From the NCBI RefSeq assembly GCF_026183735.1, contig NZ_JAPFRE010000020.1, positions 39,406 to 103,405 on the forward strand: a stretch of 64,000 nt of DNA, given 5' to 3'. A program made the position numbers and the translations under genes. Source of the DNA: Alteromonas sp. ASW11-130. Lineage in GTDB: Bacteria; Pseudomonadota; Gammaproteobacteria; Enterobacterales; Alteromonadaceae. The notes below the pieces were generated by a model. It did no database searches, was not told the DNA's origin, and worked only from the letters and a program-made list of their open reading frames with translations. This document shows, one piece after another, positions 25,369-34,774 of this stretch (position 1 is the stretch's first letter; every line of letters begins with the position of its first letter).

Positions 25369-27147
25369 TCACTCTTGAAGAATTTCGGCAATCCCCGGAA
25401 CAGCCGTATAATGTTGCTCGCATACATGCAGACTGATTTTACGATACAGCTCGTCAATCTCAGCATTGCTCATAAACGCGTCGCTGAAACCCTCTACGAC
25501 AGGATCGATAAAGTGACGGGCTGCCAACATAAAGTGTGCTAAAAGCTGCTTCACATTGTCTGTTCCCATGGCGATACGCATTGTAGTCAGCTCGATACCC
25601 GCTTTACGCTGCTCCTCTTTACTCATTTCTGAATGGGAAGTTAATGCTGGGCATAGAATGATAGTGTTTGTCTGTCCTATACTTACCTGGTGGCTGAACG
25701 CGGGCTCGAGTGCATCAAAGAAACGGGTAAAAACTTCCCTTTCTAGATTGGCAGGCGCCATATCCACGGTAAAGAGTGGGCAAGGCCAACCGTGCTTATG
25801 TTGTTTGCGTTTAAGCTCTGCGTTAGGGTGATTATCCAATGCATGGCTATTGACCCGAATTTTCGGGTGTGCGGCTAAAAACTCAGTAAATACTTGCGTA
25901 TTAATCACTTTAGAAATAATACGCTGCTCCATCGTTTTCATGCCGTTTAACACGTCAAACGCTTTTTCCGAATCGAGGAAGGCACCCTTAATGTAATACA
26001 CGTCCCAGAATAAGGTTTCTGACCACTTTACGCCGTTGACTTCATCGCCTTTCGATTGAAACATACGATGATTTTCCCCAATAACCACACCTGCCGTAGT
26101 GGCGCCGCTTCCGCAAATATCTTTGGTATAGCTGTGTACCACATAATCTGGCCGAGCCGCACGATTTTCATGTTGCAAGGGCTGATGTAGAACCGGCGTA
26201 GCTAGCGTAGAGTCTAACATGACCAGCGCATTTACCTTATGAGCTTCTTCACAAATAGCAGGCACATCCAGCACGTATCCATGAGGGTTACATGGCGACT
26301 CCATGTACACGTGCATGTTTGCGCCTTTTTCAAGACGGGCAGCGTTTTCTTCACGCGTCGTCTCCATAAATTCGACAAACTCTTCTTTTGAGTATCCGTC
26401 GAACCATGCCACCTGAATATCCATGCGGTTACGTCGCGCAAAATAGTCATGCAGTAATTGATAGGTTCCGCCGTAAACATTGCGTGAAACGATCAGTACA
26501 TCACCATGAGTCAACACATTTGAAAGTAGCGCATCAATAGCTGCCATGCCGGAGTTAAAGTTCCATGCCATATATTCTGAAGCATTTTTGCCAGCTTCCC
26601 GGTCCACTATCGCATTCGCCAGCGAGATATTGGTGGGGTTTAACAAGCGCGAGTATATCTGGTGAGTAAACTCTTTACCCTGAAAGGCATCGTCCACCCA
26701 TTCTGTACACGCGTAAACGTAAGTAGCGGTGCGGACCACCACTGGCGTAGCTGAAAATAATGCTGTCACATTATCGAAAAGGGGATAATGACCTTGTGAA
26801 TTGTCCCCCGACGATAAACTTTGATAGGTCTTACGGAAAGGGTTTTGTAACGTATCGAGAATTTTCGCTATTTGAAAAGATAAAAACTTTTTTGCGTTAA
26901 AGTACGCAACGCGATCTTCTTTATTTAAAGAGCCAAGCGTGTTTGTTGTAATATCCCACAGGGTCATCACGTTTGCTTGCGCCTGATACAAATTACGCGC
27001 AGTATCACTTAACGCTTTACCGTAATCTGAGTCAGCGTTAATGCCAAAATGGGCTAGCTGCTCACTGACCAATTCATCCAAAGAAGCCGCCTGTGTCGTG
27101 TTTCTTCTAGGTGACAGGCATTTTGCCGACTGTAATGTATCCTTCAT
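25369..27147 (-). CDS. PLP-dependent trans-sulfuration-family enzyme with long N-terminal extension
   Basis: The 592-residue protein belongs to the Cys/Met metabolism PLP group. It contains AWNFNSGMAAIDALLSNV, the ESPCNPHGYVLDV segment, MLDSTLATPVL, and the PLP-lysine region VVHSYTKDICGSG. Usual members (cystathionine gamma-synthase, methionine gamma-lyase) have about 400 residues. Here a helical N-terminal part of about 140 residues precedes the fold, and a C-terminal part is also enlarged. The reaction is not predictable beyond a sulfur or hydroxy amino acid. It diverges from a 2-hydroxyacid dehydrogenase gene over about 100 bases. Confidence 0.82.
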   Translation of the reverse strand: MKDTLQSAKCLSPRRNTTQAASLDELVSEQLAHFGINADSDYGKALSDTARNLYQAQANVMTLWDITTNTLGSLNKEDRVAYFNAKKFLSFQIAKILDTLQNPFRKTYQSLSSGDNSQGHYPLFDNVTALFSATPVVVRTATYVYACTEWVDDAFQGKEFTHQIYSRLLNPTNISLANAIVDREAGKNASEYMAWNFNSGMAAIDALLSNVLTHGDVLIVSRNVYGGTYQLLHDYFARRNRMDIQVAWFDGYSKEEFVEFMETTREENAARLEKGANMHVYMESPCNPHGYVLDVPAICEEAHKVNALVMLDSTLATPVLHQPLQHENRAARPDYVVHSYTKDICGSGATTAGVVIGENHRMFQSKGDEVNGVKWSETLFWDVYYIKGAFLDSEKAFDVLNGMKTMEQRIISKVINTQVFTEFLAAHPKIRVNSHALDNHPNAELKRKQHKHGWPCPLFTVDMAPANLEREVFTRFFDALEPAFSHQVSIGQTNTIILCPALTSHSEMSKEEQRKAGIELTTMRIAMGTDNVKQLLAHFMLAARHFIDPVVEGFSDAFMSNAEIDELYRKISLHVCEQHYTAVPGIAEILQE

Positions 27148-27245
27148 TTCGATTATCTCTGGTTATTTGGGATTAGCGAATGTAAATTGTTAACGGTAAT
27201 TTATAAATATGAAACAGAATTGTAGCCAAACCTGCAAGGAAAGAA

Positions 27246-28211
27246 TTGTTTACAATGAAGACCAATAAGGACCAAAAACACATCGAGCTGACGATTTTAT
27301 GTAGCGACGCATTTCGATACCGTGAATTGATTGAAGCGGAAGCTTATCAACACGTTACCATTGTTCAGTGTGCGACTGAACCCGAAAAAGTGAACTGTAA
27401 ACAAGTTAAGTGCTTACTCGCCTCTCCTTCAATGGCAGCTGTAATACTAGATGACTGCCCAAACTTGCACTGGTGCCAGTCAACCTGGGCTGGAAATGCG
27501 CCTTTGTTAAATCATCCTCGCAAAGATTACTGCCTGACAGGGGTAAAAGGCGTATTTGGTCAACAGATGAGAGAGTATGTATTTACTTACCTGTTTCATT
27601 TTGCGCGGAATGTCCGGGCGTTTACTGATCAGCAGCTTCAACAATCATGGCAAACGATTCCCTATGAGTATGTCGCAGGGAAAACACTGGGAATTCTTGG
27701 CGCGGGGTCAATTGCGCGTGCGTTGATATCTCCGGCGTTAGCCTTTGACATGAATGTCATTGGACTTAACTCATCAGGTAATTCAGTGCCAGGCTTTGAT
27801 AAAGTTTTTAGTGCCCAGCAAAAGGAAACTTTTGCCAGAGAGTGTGACTATGTCGTGAATCTTCTTCCGGATACCGCAGCCACCAACGAATTTATCGACG
27901 AGCGATTTTTAGCAGCCCTACCTTCTCATGCAGTACTTATCAATGCAGGGCGGGGATCTGCCATTGACGACGAAAGTCTACTAGCGGCACTAAACCACAA
28001 CCAGTTACGCGGGGCGGTGCTTGATGTATTCAAAGATGAACCCTTATCGGTAGATCATCCTTACTGGCTTCACCCTCGAGTAATCGTTACGCAACATACC
28101 GCAGCAGAATCGCGGCCCGAAGACATTGTGGCGTTATTTTTAGATAATGTGGAACGCTACGTGGCCGGACGGCCACTTCGTTTTCAGTTCGATTTTGAAA
28201 AGGGATATTAA
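27246..28211 (+). CDS. D-isomer-specific 2-hydroxyacid dehydrogenase
   Basis: The 321-residue enzyme has the NAD site TLGILGAGSIARAL and catalytic residues in order: Arg in INAGRGSAID, Glu in VLDVFKDEPL, and His in VTQHTAAES. The divergent N-terminal domain resembles the GhrA/phosphoglycerate-dehydrogenase-like glyoxylate reductases. The start codon is probably TTG 27246, because AAGGA lies 5 bases upstream; the ATG at 27255 is 14 bases away. The 3' end overlaps the convergent GST gene by 4 bases. Confidence 0.8.
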   Translation: MFTMKTNKDQKHIELTILCSDAFRYRELIEAEAYQHVTIVQCATEPEKVNCKQVKCLLASPSMAAVILDDCPNLHWCQSTWAGNAPLLNHPRKDYCLTGVKGVFGQQMREYVFTYLFHFARNVRAFTDQQLQQSWQTIPYEYVAGKTLGILGAGSIARALISPALAFDMNVIGLNSSGNSVPGFDKVFSAQQKETFARECDYVVNLLPDTAATNEFIDERFLAALPSHAVLINAGRGSAIDDESLLAALNHNQLRGAVLDVFKDEPLSVDHPYWLHPRVIVTQHTAAESRPEDIVALFLDNVERYVAGRPLRFQFDFEKGY

Positions 28212-28780
28212 TGTCTGGGATCAGTCGCAGTGACTTCGATACGATCGATATGGCGCTCTCGAAATGCTTTAAGATTATCGAACGCTTGTAAATTATGCAT
28301 CTCGCGGAATTCGATCCAGTCGATTAATGTAAACAGACAAATAGCTGGATAGTCCCACCCCTCAAAGCCATTCAAGCGTACCTGATTATCCAGCTCTAGC
28401 AATATTGTCTGCACCCGCTCCTTTTGCAAGCGATAATAAAGCCTGTCTTCACCGATATCTAATTCAGAACGTTTTAGTAAAAGCAGTTGCACCAATGAAT
28501 CGTTAGCGGAATCGATTAACGTTAACTGATTCTCCTGCTCCCAATTCAAGGGCGTATATTGAAATTTATCTGCTATATAACGGTAAATTACCCGCGAATC
28601 GAAAATCACGCCTCCTTCATCTTCTAAACAAGGAATTTTGAGCGTGGGATTTTGTTCAGCCAGTTTAGCCCTATCTTCCTCTTGAAAGATCTCTAAATTG
28701 ACAAAGTCGTGAGGAGTCTGAGCCAATAAAATGCGAAGACGACGAACATAAGGAGAGGTGGTTGAGCCAAATATTTTCAT
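28208..28780 (-). CDS. Glutathione S-transferase family protein
   Basis: About 190 residues from the ATG at 28780. The N-terminal thioredoxin-like domain reads MKIFGSTTSPYVRRLRILLAQ, with the conserved cis-proline and glutathione-contact region LKIPCLEDEGGVIFDSRVIYRYI. A helical C-terminal domain follows (DYPAICLFTLIDWIEFRE). The SSP/SxY start suggests a serine-type rather than a cysteine-type member. Natural substrate is unknown. It converges with the hydroxyacid dehydrogenase gene, overlapping by 4 bases. Confidence 0.82.
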   Translation of the reverse strand: MKIFGSTTSPYVRRLRILLAQTPHDFVNLEIFQEEDRAKLAEQNPTLKIPCLEDEGGVIFDSRVIYRYIADKFQYTPLNWEQENQLTLIDSANDSLVQLLLLKRSELDIGEDRLYYRLQKERVQTILLELDNQVRLNGFEGWDYPAICLFTLIDWIEFREMHNLQAFDNLKAFRERHIDRIEVTATDPRH

Positions 28781-28919
28781 AATAACTGACAATCCTTAAT
28801 ACCAAATCGTTTGTTTAATACTAACCCACATTAAGATGTGATCAGCTCGGCACATATCATTGTAGATTTCTAGTATAAGTTATAGCAGTTATAGCTTCAG
28901 GACGACAGGGTGGAGAAGA

Positions 28920-29264
28920 TTAAACGCTGAAGCTGGCTCCGCAACCACATGTCGTTGTCGCATTTGGATTATTAACAATAAAGCGTGAACCCTCCAATCC
29001 GTCAATATAATCAACCGTTCCGCCAACCAGGTATTGCAGGCTCATCGGATCAACAACCAAAGTCACCTCATTTTTGGCGATGGTCATATCACCATCATTT
29101 ACTTTTTCATCGAACGTAAATCCATACTGAAAGCCCGAACAGCCGCCACCAGTCACATAAACTCGCAATTTTAGCTCTGGGTTCTCTTCTTCCATTACCA
29201 GCTCTTTAACTTTGCTGGCAGCGGCATCAGAAAATTCAATAGGAAGGGCAGTTTCAACAGTCAT
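28920..29264 (-). CDS. erpA: Iron-sulfur cluster insertion protein
   Basis: The 114-residue A-type carrier has the three conserved cysteines, one in [13 protein letters not shown] and two in [11 protein letters not shown]. The N-terminus and the [14 protein letters not shown] block match ErpA more than IscA or SufA. ErpA receives clusters from the Isc or Suf system and hands them to target enzymes. It is a lone gene on the minus strand, as in many gammaproteobacteria. Confidence 0.92.
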   Translation of the reverse strand: MTVETALPIEFSDAAASKVKELVMEEENPELKLRVYVTGGGCSGFQYGFTFDEKVNDGDMTIAKNEVTLVVDPMSLQYLVGGTVDYIDGLEGSRFIVNNPNATTTCGCGASFSV

Positions 29265-29413
29265 AGGTACCTCAAAAGTTTACCTGGTCAATTATCGTAT
29301 AGTTGGGAGCTGCTATCAACAGCTATTCATGGGTCAATCTGGTTCTTGCCCAAATTTAACGTCCCACAAACATAAATGAGTGATGCGGATTAGAAGGATA
29401 TGCTTTAGTGTGA

Positions 29414-29614
29414 ATGAATACTTTCTATAACCTGGATTCACTTGTTGCTATCACAGACATAGCAAAGTCCCCTGTAGTCGCATTATTCATGGGGATTTTG
29501 GTAGGAATTATAATTGTCTGCCACGCTCTAATACTACATACGTTTGCGGCTCGTCACGGCATACGCATCCCGCGCGGTGAAATCGTTCAACCAATGAGCA
29601 ATGCACTACTATAG
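29414..29614 (+). CDS. Small single-span membrane protein
   Basis: A 66-residue reading frame with one membrane segment (VALFMGILVGIIIVCHALIL). It fills the gap between the divergent erpA gene and the convergent DUF6776 gene. AGAAGGA lies about 14 bases before the ATG, which is far for a ribosome site. I do not recognise a family; it may be a real small protein or chance. Confidence 0.4.
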   Translation: MNTFYNLDSLVAITDIAKSPVVALFMGILVGIIIVCHALILHTFAARHGIRIPRGEIVQPMSNALL

Positions 29615-29627
29615 AATGTGTTTCGCC

Positions 29628-30332
29628 TTAGTTATCAAAAACTGAGTTCCAAGCAAATTGTTTTTGATATTTCCCTCTAAGCGTGGTGTATTGATAAACG
29701 TCAGTTTCTACTTCGACAAATTCAGGGGTAAAATCTTCAGGCAAGGTAAAATGCATTTGTTCTGCCTGAAAAAATTTAAACCGATAGAACATCTCACCTT
29801 CAGCCAATAAGTGTTCAGAACCCGTAGCCACGATGGCTGGTTTACCTGACTGTCTCCCCTTAATAGTAATCTTCAGGTTTCCCTTTACCACCGCTTTATT
29901 TTGGTGTTTCTGTAAAAGAATAAACGCCATCCGGTAGCGATTTTTCCCAGCCGCTTCTGTTATTTTTAATTGTTCAAGCGCAAAACCTTTTTGCGTGGTT
30001 TCCGGCGCAATAATTCGTTCGTACAGCGAAAGTGTATCGAGTAGCTCGCTTTGTTCCACCTGATACTTCTCAACGGTGGCTATCAATTGCTCATTTTCTT
30101 CTTGTAATAGCGTCAGCTCAGCCTGAAGTTGATGAGTTTTTGTAGTCAATTGGTTGTTTTCTTCTGCAAAAGATTCGATAGCTCGTTTAGTTGCCGAAGC
30201 CACCCGCACTTGTTCTTCTGCAAAATAGTGTGCCAAAAAATAGCCGAAGGCCATCATTATCAACATGGCTATTGCAATGGATCGTTTGGCGGGAATAACC
30301 GGCCCCGAATCTTTATCGTTGGTTATTTTCAT
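29628..30332 (-). CDS. DUF6776 family membrane-anchored coiled-coil protein
   Basis: The 234-residue protein has a short cytoplasmic N-terminus and one membrane segment (SIAIAMLIMMAFGYFLAHYF). A long coiled coil (about residues 45-105) leads to a beta-rich periplasmic domain with LKITIKGRQSGKPAI and FYRFKFFQAEQMHFTLPEDFTPEFVEV. This layout matches the DUF6776 family, which is often near erpA, anmK and envelope genes. No function is established; a role in envelope or cell-shape scaffolding is a guess from context. Confidence 0.7.
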   Translation of the reverse strand: MKITNDKDSGPVIPAKRSIAIAMLIMMAFGYFLAHYFAEEQVRVASATKRAIESFAEENNQLTTKTHQLQAELTLLQEENEQLIATVEKYQVEQSELLDTLSLYERIIAPETTQKGFALEQLKITEAAGKNRYRMAFILLQKHQNKAVVKGNLKITIKGRQSGKPAIVATGSEHLLAEGEMFYRFKFFQAEQMHFTLPEDFTPEFVEVETDVYQYTTLRGKYQKQFAWNSVFDN

Positions 30333-30420
30333 TTAATTATGACGTAAAAAAGCTTAAAGCATTTGCAAAGCAAGCACTTGTGATAAGCTATAGCTTAATT
30401 TTGTTAGATAGTATCATGAC

Positions 30421-32097
30421 ATGCGGCTGTCGGCTCTACGAAAAGAATTAGCCCATCCACGGACCTCCATCCAAATTTGTTTGTTAGGTATCGTCGGAGG
30501 CGTCAGTGCTGCGCTACTGATTATTCTATTTCGCTTATGTGTAGAATGGGTGCAAAATAGCGCGTTATCGCACCTTCAAAGTATTATTGGATCTCACAAG
30601 CTGATATGGATGGTAATGCCATTACTGGCTGTATTGGCTATTCTTATAATTGCCTATCTAACTGGCTTTAAACACTACCGCATGGGTATCCCCTTCGTTA
30701 TCCACCGCGTCAAATATTACTATGGTCATGTCCCCTTTCGCACCACCATTAATCAGTTTTTCGGGGGCATGCTGGCGTTGGCAGGGGGATTCGTGGTGGG
30801 CCGTGAAGGTCCTTCAGTTCATTTAGGTGCCGCTGGAAGCAGTTATTTCGGTCAATGGCTGAGATTACCTTACAATACAATTCGAATTTTGGCCGGTTGT
30901 GGTATTGCGGCTGGTATCTCGGCCTCATTTAACACCCCCTTTGCTGCTGTTATATTTGTAATGGAAGTGGTGTTAAGGGAATACAAGATACATGTTTTTG
31001 TTCCTGTAATGTTAGCTGCCGCTTGCGGTTCAGTTATGACAAGATTAGTTTTTGGTTCGGTCAACGAACTGTCTTTTCTTACCTTTAACGATTTCAGTGA
31101 ATGGATGTATGTGTATCTGGTTGGGCTGGGTATTGTGTTGGGCTGGTTGGCCACGCTGTTCAATAACCAACTTATGCGCATCGTAAAACTGTTTCGTCCG
31201 GTGAGTATGGTTTGGCGGCTTGTATTAGCAGCCGTCATTACTGGACTGGTCACTATGCTACTTCCGGAGGCTAGAGGGGCAGATTTTGTCGATATAGACA
31301 CGCTTTTTGCCAGCTCTCCGGGTGTTTTACTCTTACTTGCAGTGCTATTGGCTAAATTTGTTCTTGCTGTTTTCGCCATCGGCTTAGGTGTTCCTGGGGG
31401 TATTATGGGGCCAGTAATGGTCATCGGAATGTTGGCCGGTGCAATTTTGTTATTGCCCGTTAGCCACATTTTGCCCGCTGAAGAATATACGAGTAGCTTT
31501 GCACTGTTGGGTGTGGCGGGCATGCTCACGGCGGTTCTTCACGCGCCGCTTGCAGCATTGTCAGCGGTAATGGAACTATCTTATAGTCCTCAAATTATTT
31601 TACCGGCAATGCTGGTTATCGTGCCTGCATATGTAACGTCTACTCAGTTTTTAGGGAACCGGTCTGTATTTATTAGACAACTGGATTATCAAAACTTACC
31701 TTATGCTATTTCGTCTATCCGCGAGTCACTTGAAAAAACCGGGGTTCTGGCGGCAATGGCGGAAGACTTTAAATTGTTCCGCGACGCGCCCGATCATGTA
31801 CTGTCAAACTTTCTTTCGCAAAAGCCCACCTCACTAGTAGTACAGCAAGAGAAATTTGAACTCGATGTACAGTATAAATGGGTGAGCCTTGATGTTAGTC
31901 TTGAACACGACTCGAAACCCATCCTTTTCACAGAGATGGAAGGGGTAAGCGCTCAATCTACCTTGCATGAAGTCTATGAAATATTGAAAAAAAGTCGATC
32001 AGGCGCGGTTTACGTCTACGACGAGGAGCCAGATGTGCTGGTAGGTGTTATTACATGGAATATCCTGCAAAGTTTTTTACAAAAAGCACAATATTAA
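30421..32097 (+). CDS. CLC-type chloride channel/antiporter homologue with CBS-like tail
   Basis: The 558-residue polytopic protein has the CLC hallmarks VVGREGPSVHLGAAG (gating Glu about residue 129), AAGISASFNTPFAAVIF, and FAIGLGVPGGIMGPVMVIG. The C-terminal 120 residues look like a degenerate CBS module. In the motif that is GSGIP in E. coli ClcA, this protein reads RMGIP (residues 87-91), so Met replaces the anion-coordinating Ser. It is followed 34 bases later by hemJ on the same strand. It may exchange chloride or another halide for protons; which ion is open. Confidence 0.85.
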   Translation: MRLSALRKELAHPRTSIQICLLGIVGGVSAALLIILFRLCVEWVQNSALSHLQSIIGSHKLIWMVMPLLAVLAILIIAYLTGFKHYRMGIPFVIHRVKYYYGHVPFRTTINQFFGGMLALAGGFVVGREGPSVHLGAAGSSYFGQWLRLPYNTIRILAGCGIAAGISASFNTPFAAVIFVMEVVLREYKIHVFVPVMLAAACGSVMTRLVFGSVNELSFLTFNDFSEWMYVYLVGLGIVLGWLATLFNNQLMRIVKLFRPVSMVWRLVLAAVITGLVTMLLPEARGADFVDIDTLFASSPGVLLLLAVLLAKFVLAVFAIGLGVPGGIMGPVMVIGMLAGAILLLPVSHILPAEEYTSSFALLGVAGMLTAVLHAPLAALSAVMELSYSPQIILPAMLVIVPAYVTSTQFLGNRSVFIRQLDYQNLPYAISSIRESLEKTGVLAAMAEDFKLFRDAPDHVLSNFLSQKPTSLVVQQEKFELDVQYKWVSLDVSLEHDSKPILFTEMEGVSAQSTLHEVYEILKKSRSGAVYVYDEEPDVLVGVITWNILQSFLQKAQY

Positions 32098-32131
32098 TTT
32101 TTAGCGATCTAAAATGATGATGTAGAAAATC

Positions 32132-32560
32132 ATGAATATATTATGGATTAAGGCATTACATATCTTTTTCGTACTAACATGGATGGCGGGGCTTTTTTAT
32201 TTGCCAAGAATCTTTGTTTATCACGCTCAGTCGGATAATCCGTCAGTTCATGAGCAATTTAAAATAATGGAACGAAGGTTATGGTGGTTTGTTACCCCGT
32301 TTGCAGGATTGGCATTAGTATTTGGCGTCTGGTTAATAGCTTTTTACGGGGTTGACTGGCTGCGGGCTTCACTGTGGCTTCATATCAAACTGACTTTGCT
32401 GATAGCAGTTTATGGGTACCACTTTTATTTATATAAACTGGTAAAAAGTTTTGCTCAAAATCAGAATAAACATAGCCCACGATTTTATCGATTCTTAAAT
32501 GAAGCCCCCGTAATTATCATACTGGGGATAGTTTTTCTTGCGGTAGTTAAACCGTTTTAG
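32132..32560 (+). CDS. hemJ: Protoporphyrinogen IX oxidase, HemJ type
   Basis: The 142-residue membrane protein has four hydrophobic segments and the family start LWIKALHIFFVLTWMAGLFYLPRIFVYHA, with the conserved His, Trp and Arg. It should oxidise protoporphyrinogen to protoporphyrin in heme synthesis, replacing HemG or HemY. The CopD-like superfamily is an alternative label, but the LPRIFVYHA segment is typical of HemJ. It lies downstream of the CLC gene and may share its transcript. Confidence 0.88.
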   Translation: MNILWIKALHIFFVLTWMAGLFYLPRIFVYHAQSDNPSVHEQFKIMERRLWWFVTPFAGLALVFGVWLIAFYGVDWLRASLWLHIKLTLLIAVYGYHFYLYKLVKSFAQNQNKHSPRFYRFLNEAPVIIILGIVFLAVVKPF

Positions 32561-32629
32561 TCAGTATTAAGTAATATATTTTAAGATGAGATCAATGACA
32601 GATCGCACATATTAAAAGCGAGAGAGAAC

Positions 32630-32800
32630 ATGGATGTACAAAACGAACAGTTAAAATGCTTACTTGAACGAACAGACAGCGCATTTAAAGCGTTAATGCA
32701 GGAGCCGGGTTCAATTGAACGCAATACTGACTATGAGAAGGCCAAACAAGAGTTAGATTCCTACGTGGCAAGCCTGCGCTCCACTTTAGCTAAGCGTTAA
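32630..32800 (+). CDS. Small hypothetical protein (56 residues)
   Basis: An ATG at 32630 preceded by AGAGAGAAC opens a 56-codon frame ending in TAA at 32798. The product is hydrophilic and helical: it starts MDVQNEQLKCLLERTDSAF and ends in a basic RSTLAKR. The good ribosome site, codon pattern and position between hemJ and the convergent UPF0149 gene support it as real. I do not recognise a family. Confidence 0.65.
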   Translation: MDVQNEQLKCLLERTDSAFKALMQEPGSIERNTDYEKAKQELDSYVASLRSTLAKR

Positions 32801-32816
32801 ATTGTTTCTCCACTAT

Positions 32817-33452
32817 CTACTCAACCCGTTGAAAGGTTTCAAATTGATTGGGGAGCGATTTAGCTAATTCCCCTGCCAATGCGACATATTCCTTAAGTAT
32901 AAATGGCAATTGGTTATACAAGGCAGGTAAGTTCTGATGAAATGCCTGTGCTTGTTCTTCTGTACGTACATGCAATGCAAGATCGACGTCTGCCAGTGAG
33001 CTAAAGAGCTTTAAACACCGAGTTAAGCGCTTAGTCGGCGTTTCATCTGTTGCATTTTGAAAACTATCTTGCTGCGCTACTTGCCACGCTCGCTGCCAGC
33101 TATCTTCGACAAACTGATGTCCAGCCAATAGTCCGGTTAGCCATTGTTCGGCATCTATCCTTTTTTGTTTATCGTGTGACCACACCACGTAATCCGGCAA
33201 TAAGCTCGCCCCATCTCGCATGAGCATCAATGAATCCCGTAAAGTGCTCATTAAAGCTTCTGCTAATTCGTCCACCTGCTCGGTGCTGAGGCTGTTATTA
33301 CTCCCTTTTATTACTCCTGGCATCCACTGCTCCGGCATAGGGATTTCGGGTGCCGCAGCTATTGCAAAAATATACCCTTCACAAAAAGCCTGGGAAGGTA
33401 GAACGTTGGTTACAGTCGAATTTTGATATACAGCACGTAAGGGGGAATTCAC
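32817..33452 (-). CDS. UPF0149 family protein
   Basis: The 211-residue protein has the YgfB/YecA-like opening SQAFCEGYIFAIAAAPEIPMPEQWMP, followed by helical segments with LVGELAKSL-type ends and a C-terminal AGELAKSLPNQFETF. UPF0149 proteins are alpha-helical and of unclear role; the YecA subgroup carries a zinc SEC-C tail that is absent here. The gene diverges from the Nramp-like gene and converges with the 56-residue gene. Confidence 0.75.
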   Translation of the reverse strand: MNSPLRAVYQNSTVTNVLPSQAFCEGYIFAIAAAPEIPMPEQWMPGVIKGSNNSLSTEQVDELAEALMSTLRDSLMLMRDGASLLPDYVVWSHDKQKRIDAEQWLTGLLAGHQFVEDSWQRAWQVAQQDSFQNATDETPTKRLTRCLKLFSSLADVDLALHVRTEEQAQAFHQNLPALYNQLPFILKEYVALAGELAKSLPNQFETFQRVE

Positions 33453-33571
33453 TTCGATCTCGCTTGCTTTGCGTCACTCGTCTTACCAAGATCTAACCAT
33501 AGTATTCTTGCCGCATCTAGCTAATTGACGGTATTCTGAGTAAGAAAATTATAAATAATGTCAGAGCAGAT

Positions 33572-34768
33572 GTGATGAAAGATAAGTCGGGTTACATAAT
33601 AGCAGCCGCTTTTATAGGTCCAGGGACAATTACCACTGCTAGCTTAGCAGGTGCCAATTATGGCTTTCACCTGGTTTGGGCTCTTCTTTTTTCGGTTATA
33701 GCTACCATAGTTTTACAGGACATGGCAGCCAGATTAGGCCTTGTAACCGGGCAAGGATTAGCAGATGGAATAACCAAAAGCATTTCCTCTCCTCTTGTAA
33801 GAAAGCTAATGGCATTTTTGATTGTTGCCGCAATTGGAATAGGTAACGCAGCGTATGAATCAGGCAACCTAACAGGCGCAGCTATTGGCCTGAATGCCCT
33901 AGTGCCACTTGGGCTTTCATACTGGGTAATTATATTAGGTATACTTGCGACTGTTTTGCTCTACACTGGACGATACAAGCTTATTGAGTCCACATTGGTT
34001 AGTCTGGTATTTCTGATGGCAGTAGTGTTTCTTATTACACTAGTATTTGCCCGTCCAGATTTCTCATTAATGTGGCATCAATTTACGTCACCGATATTAT
34101 CGCTTGCTTCTTTAACCATGATATTTGCTTTAATCGGCACTACTATTGTGCCTTATAACTTGTTTCTGCACGCCAGCTTGATGGCCCAATTGACGCGCAA
34201 TAAGCCTCCCCATCATACTATTGATGATTGTCGCAAACAGTCTGTTCGCGCAATTGGTTTCGGCGGTGTTATAACGCTGGTAGTGATGGCTACTGCAATG
34301 ACAACCTTTTTTGGCAGCGAAACTTCACTATCGGCGGGAAACCTAGGCAAACAACTTGAACCGGTTTTAGGAGAATATGCCCAATGGTTCTTTGCTTTAG
34401 GTTTATTTGCCGCTGGGCTTACCAGCGCGATAACAGCACCTCTTGCCGCGGCTTACGCCGTTTGTGGCGCATTAAATCGTCCGGCGGACTTAAATGACCG
34501 TTTATTCAGAGCTATCTGGATGATCGTCATCACCGCCGGAGTCTTAGTTGCCAGTGCAGGGTTTAAGCCGCTTGCAGCGATATTATTCGCACAAGCAGCA
34601 AACGGCCTTTTACTTCCTATCGTAGCTGTTTTTTTATTAATTATTATGAACACACATCCGAAACTGGGCACGTTTCGCAACCAATACTCTTCGAATTTAG
34701 TTGGAGGGGCTGTAGTGATGCTCATTCTTGTACTAGCACTATATAAACTTGCCCACATGGTTATCTAG
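33572..34768 (+). CDS. Nramp-like divalent-metal transporter homologue
   Basis: A polytopic 398-residue protein with the Nramp fold: first span GYIIAAAFIGPGTITTASLAGANYG, sixth span IGTTIVPYNLFLHASLM, and about eleven hydrophobic segments. True MntH proteins have DPGN in the first and MPHN in the sixth span to bind manganese. This protein has GPGT (residues 16-19) and VPYN, so the metal Asp, Asn and Met are missing. It probably carries a different solute or ion. The start is GTG 33572 or the adjacent ATG 33575. No operon partners are visible. Confidence 0.8.
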   Translation: MMKDKSGYIIAAAFIGPGTITTASLAGANYGFHLVWALLFSVIATIVLQDMAARLGLVTGQGLADGITKSISSPLVRKLMAFLIVAAIGIGNAAYESGNLTGAAIGLNALVPLGLSYWVIILGILATVLLYTGRYKLIESTLVSLVFLMAVVFLITLVFARPDFSLMWHQFTSPILSLASLTMIFALIGTTIVPYNLFLHASLMAQLTRNKPPHHTIDDCRKQSVRAIGFGGVITLVVMATAMTTFFGSETSLSAGNLGKQLEPVLGEYAQWFFALGLFAAGLTSAITAPLAAAYAVCGALNRPADLNDRLFRAIWMIVITAGVLVASAGFKPLAAILFAQAANGLLLPIVAVFLLIIMNTHPKLGTFRNQYSSNLVGGAVVMLILVLALYKLAHMVI

Positions 34769-34774
34769 TGAGCT

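Noticed and set aside
30870..31529. 219-residue minus-strand ORF antisense to the CLC gene
   Set aside because: Shadow frame of a well-supported membrane protein gene with low-complexity composition.
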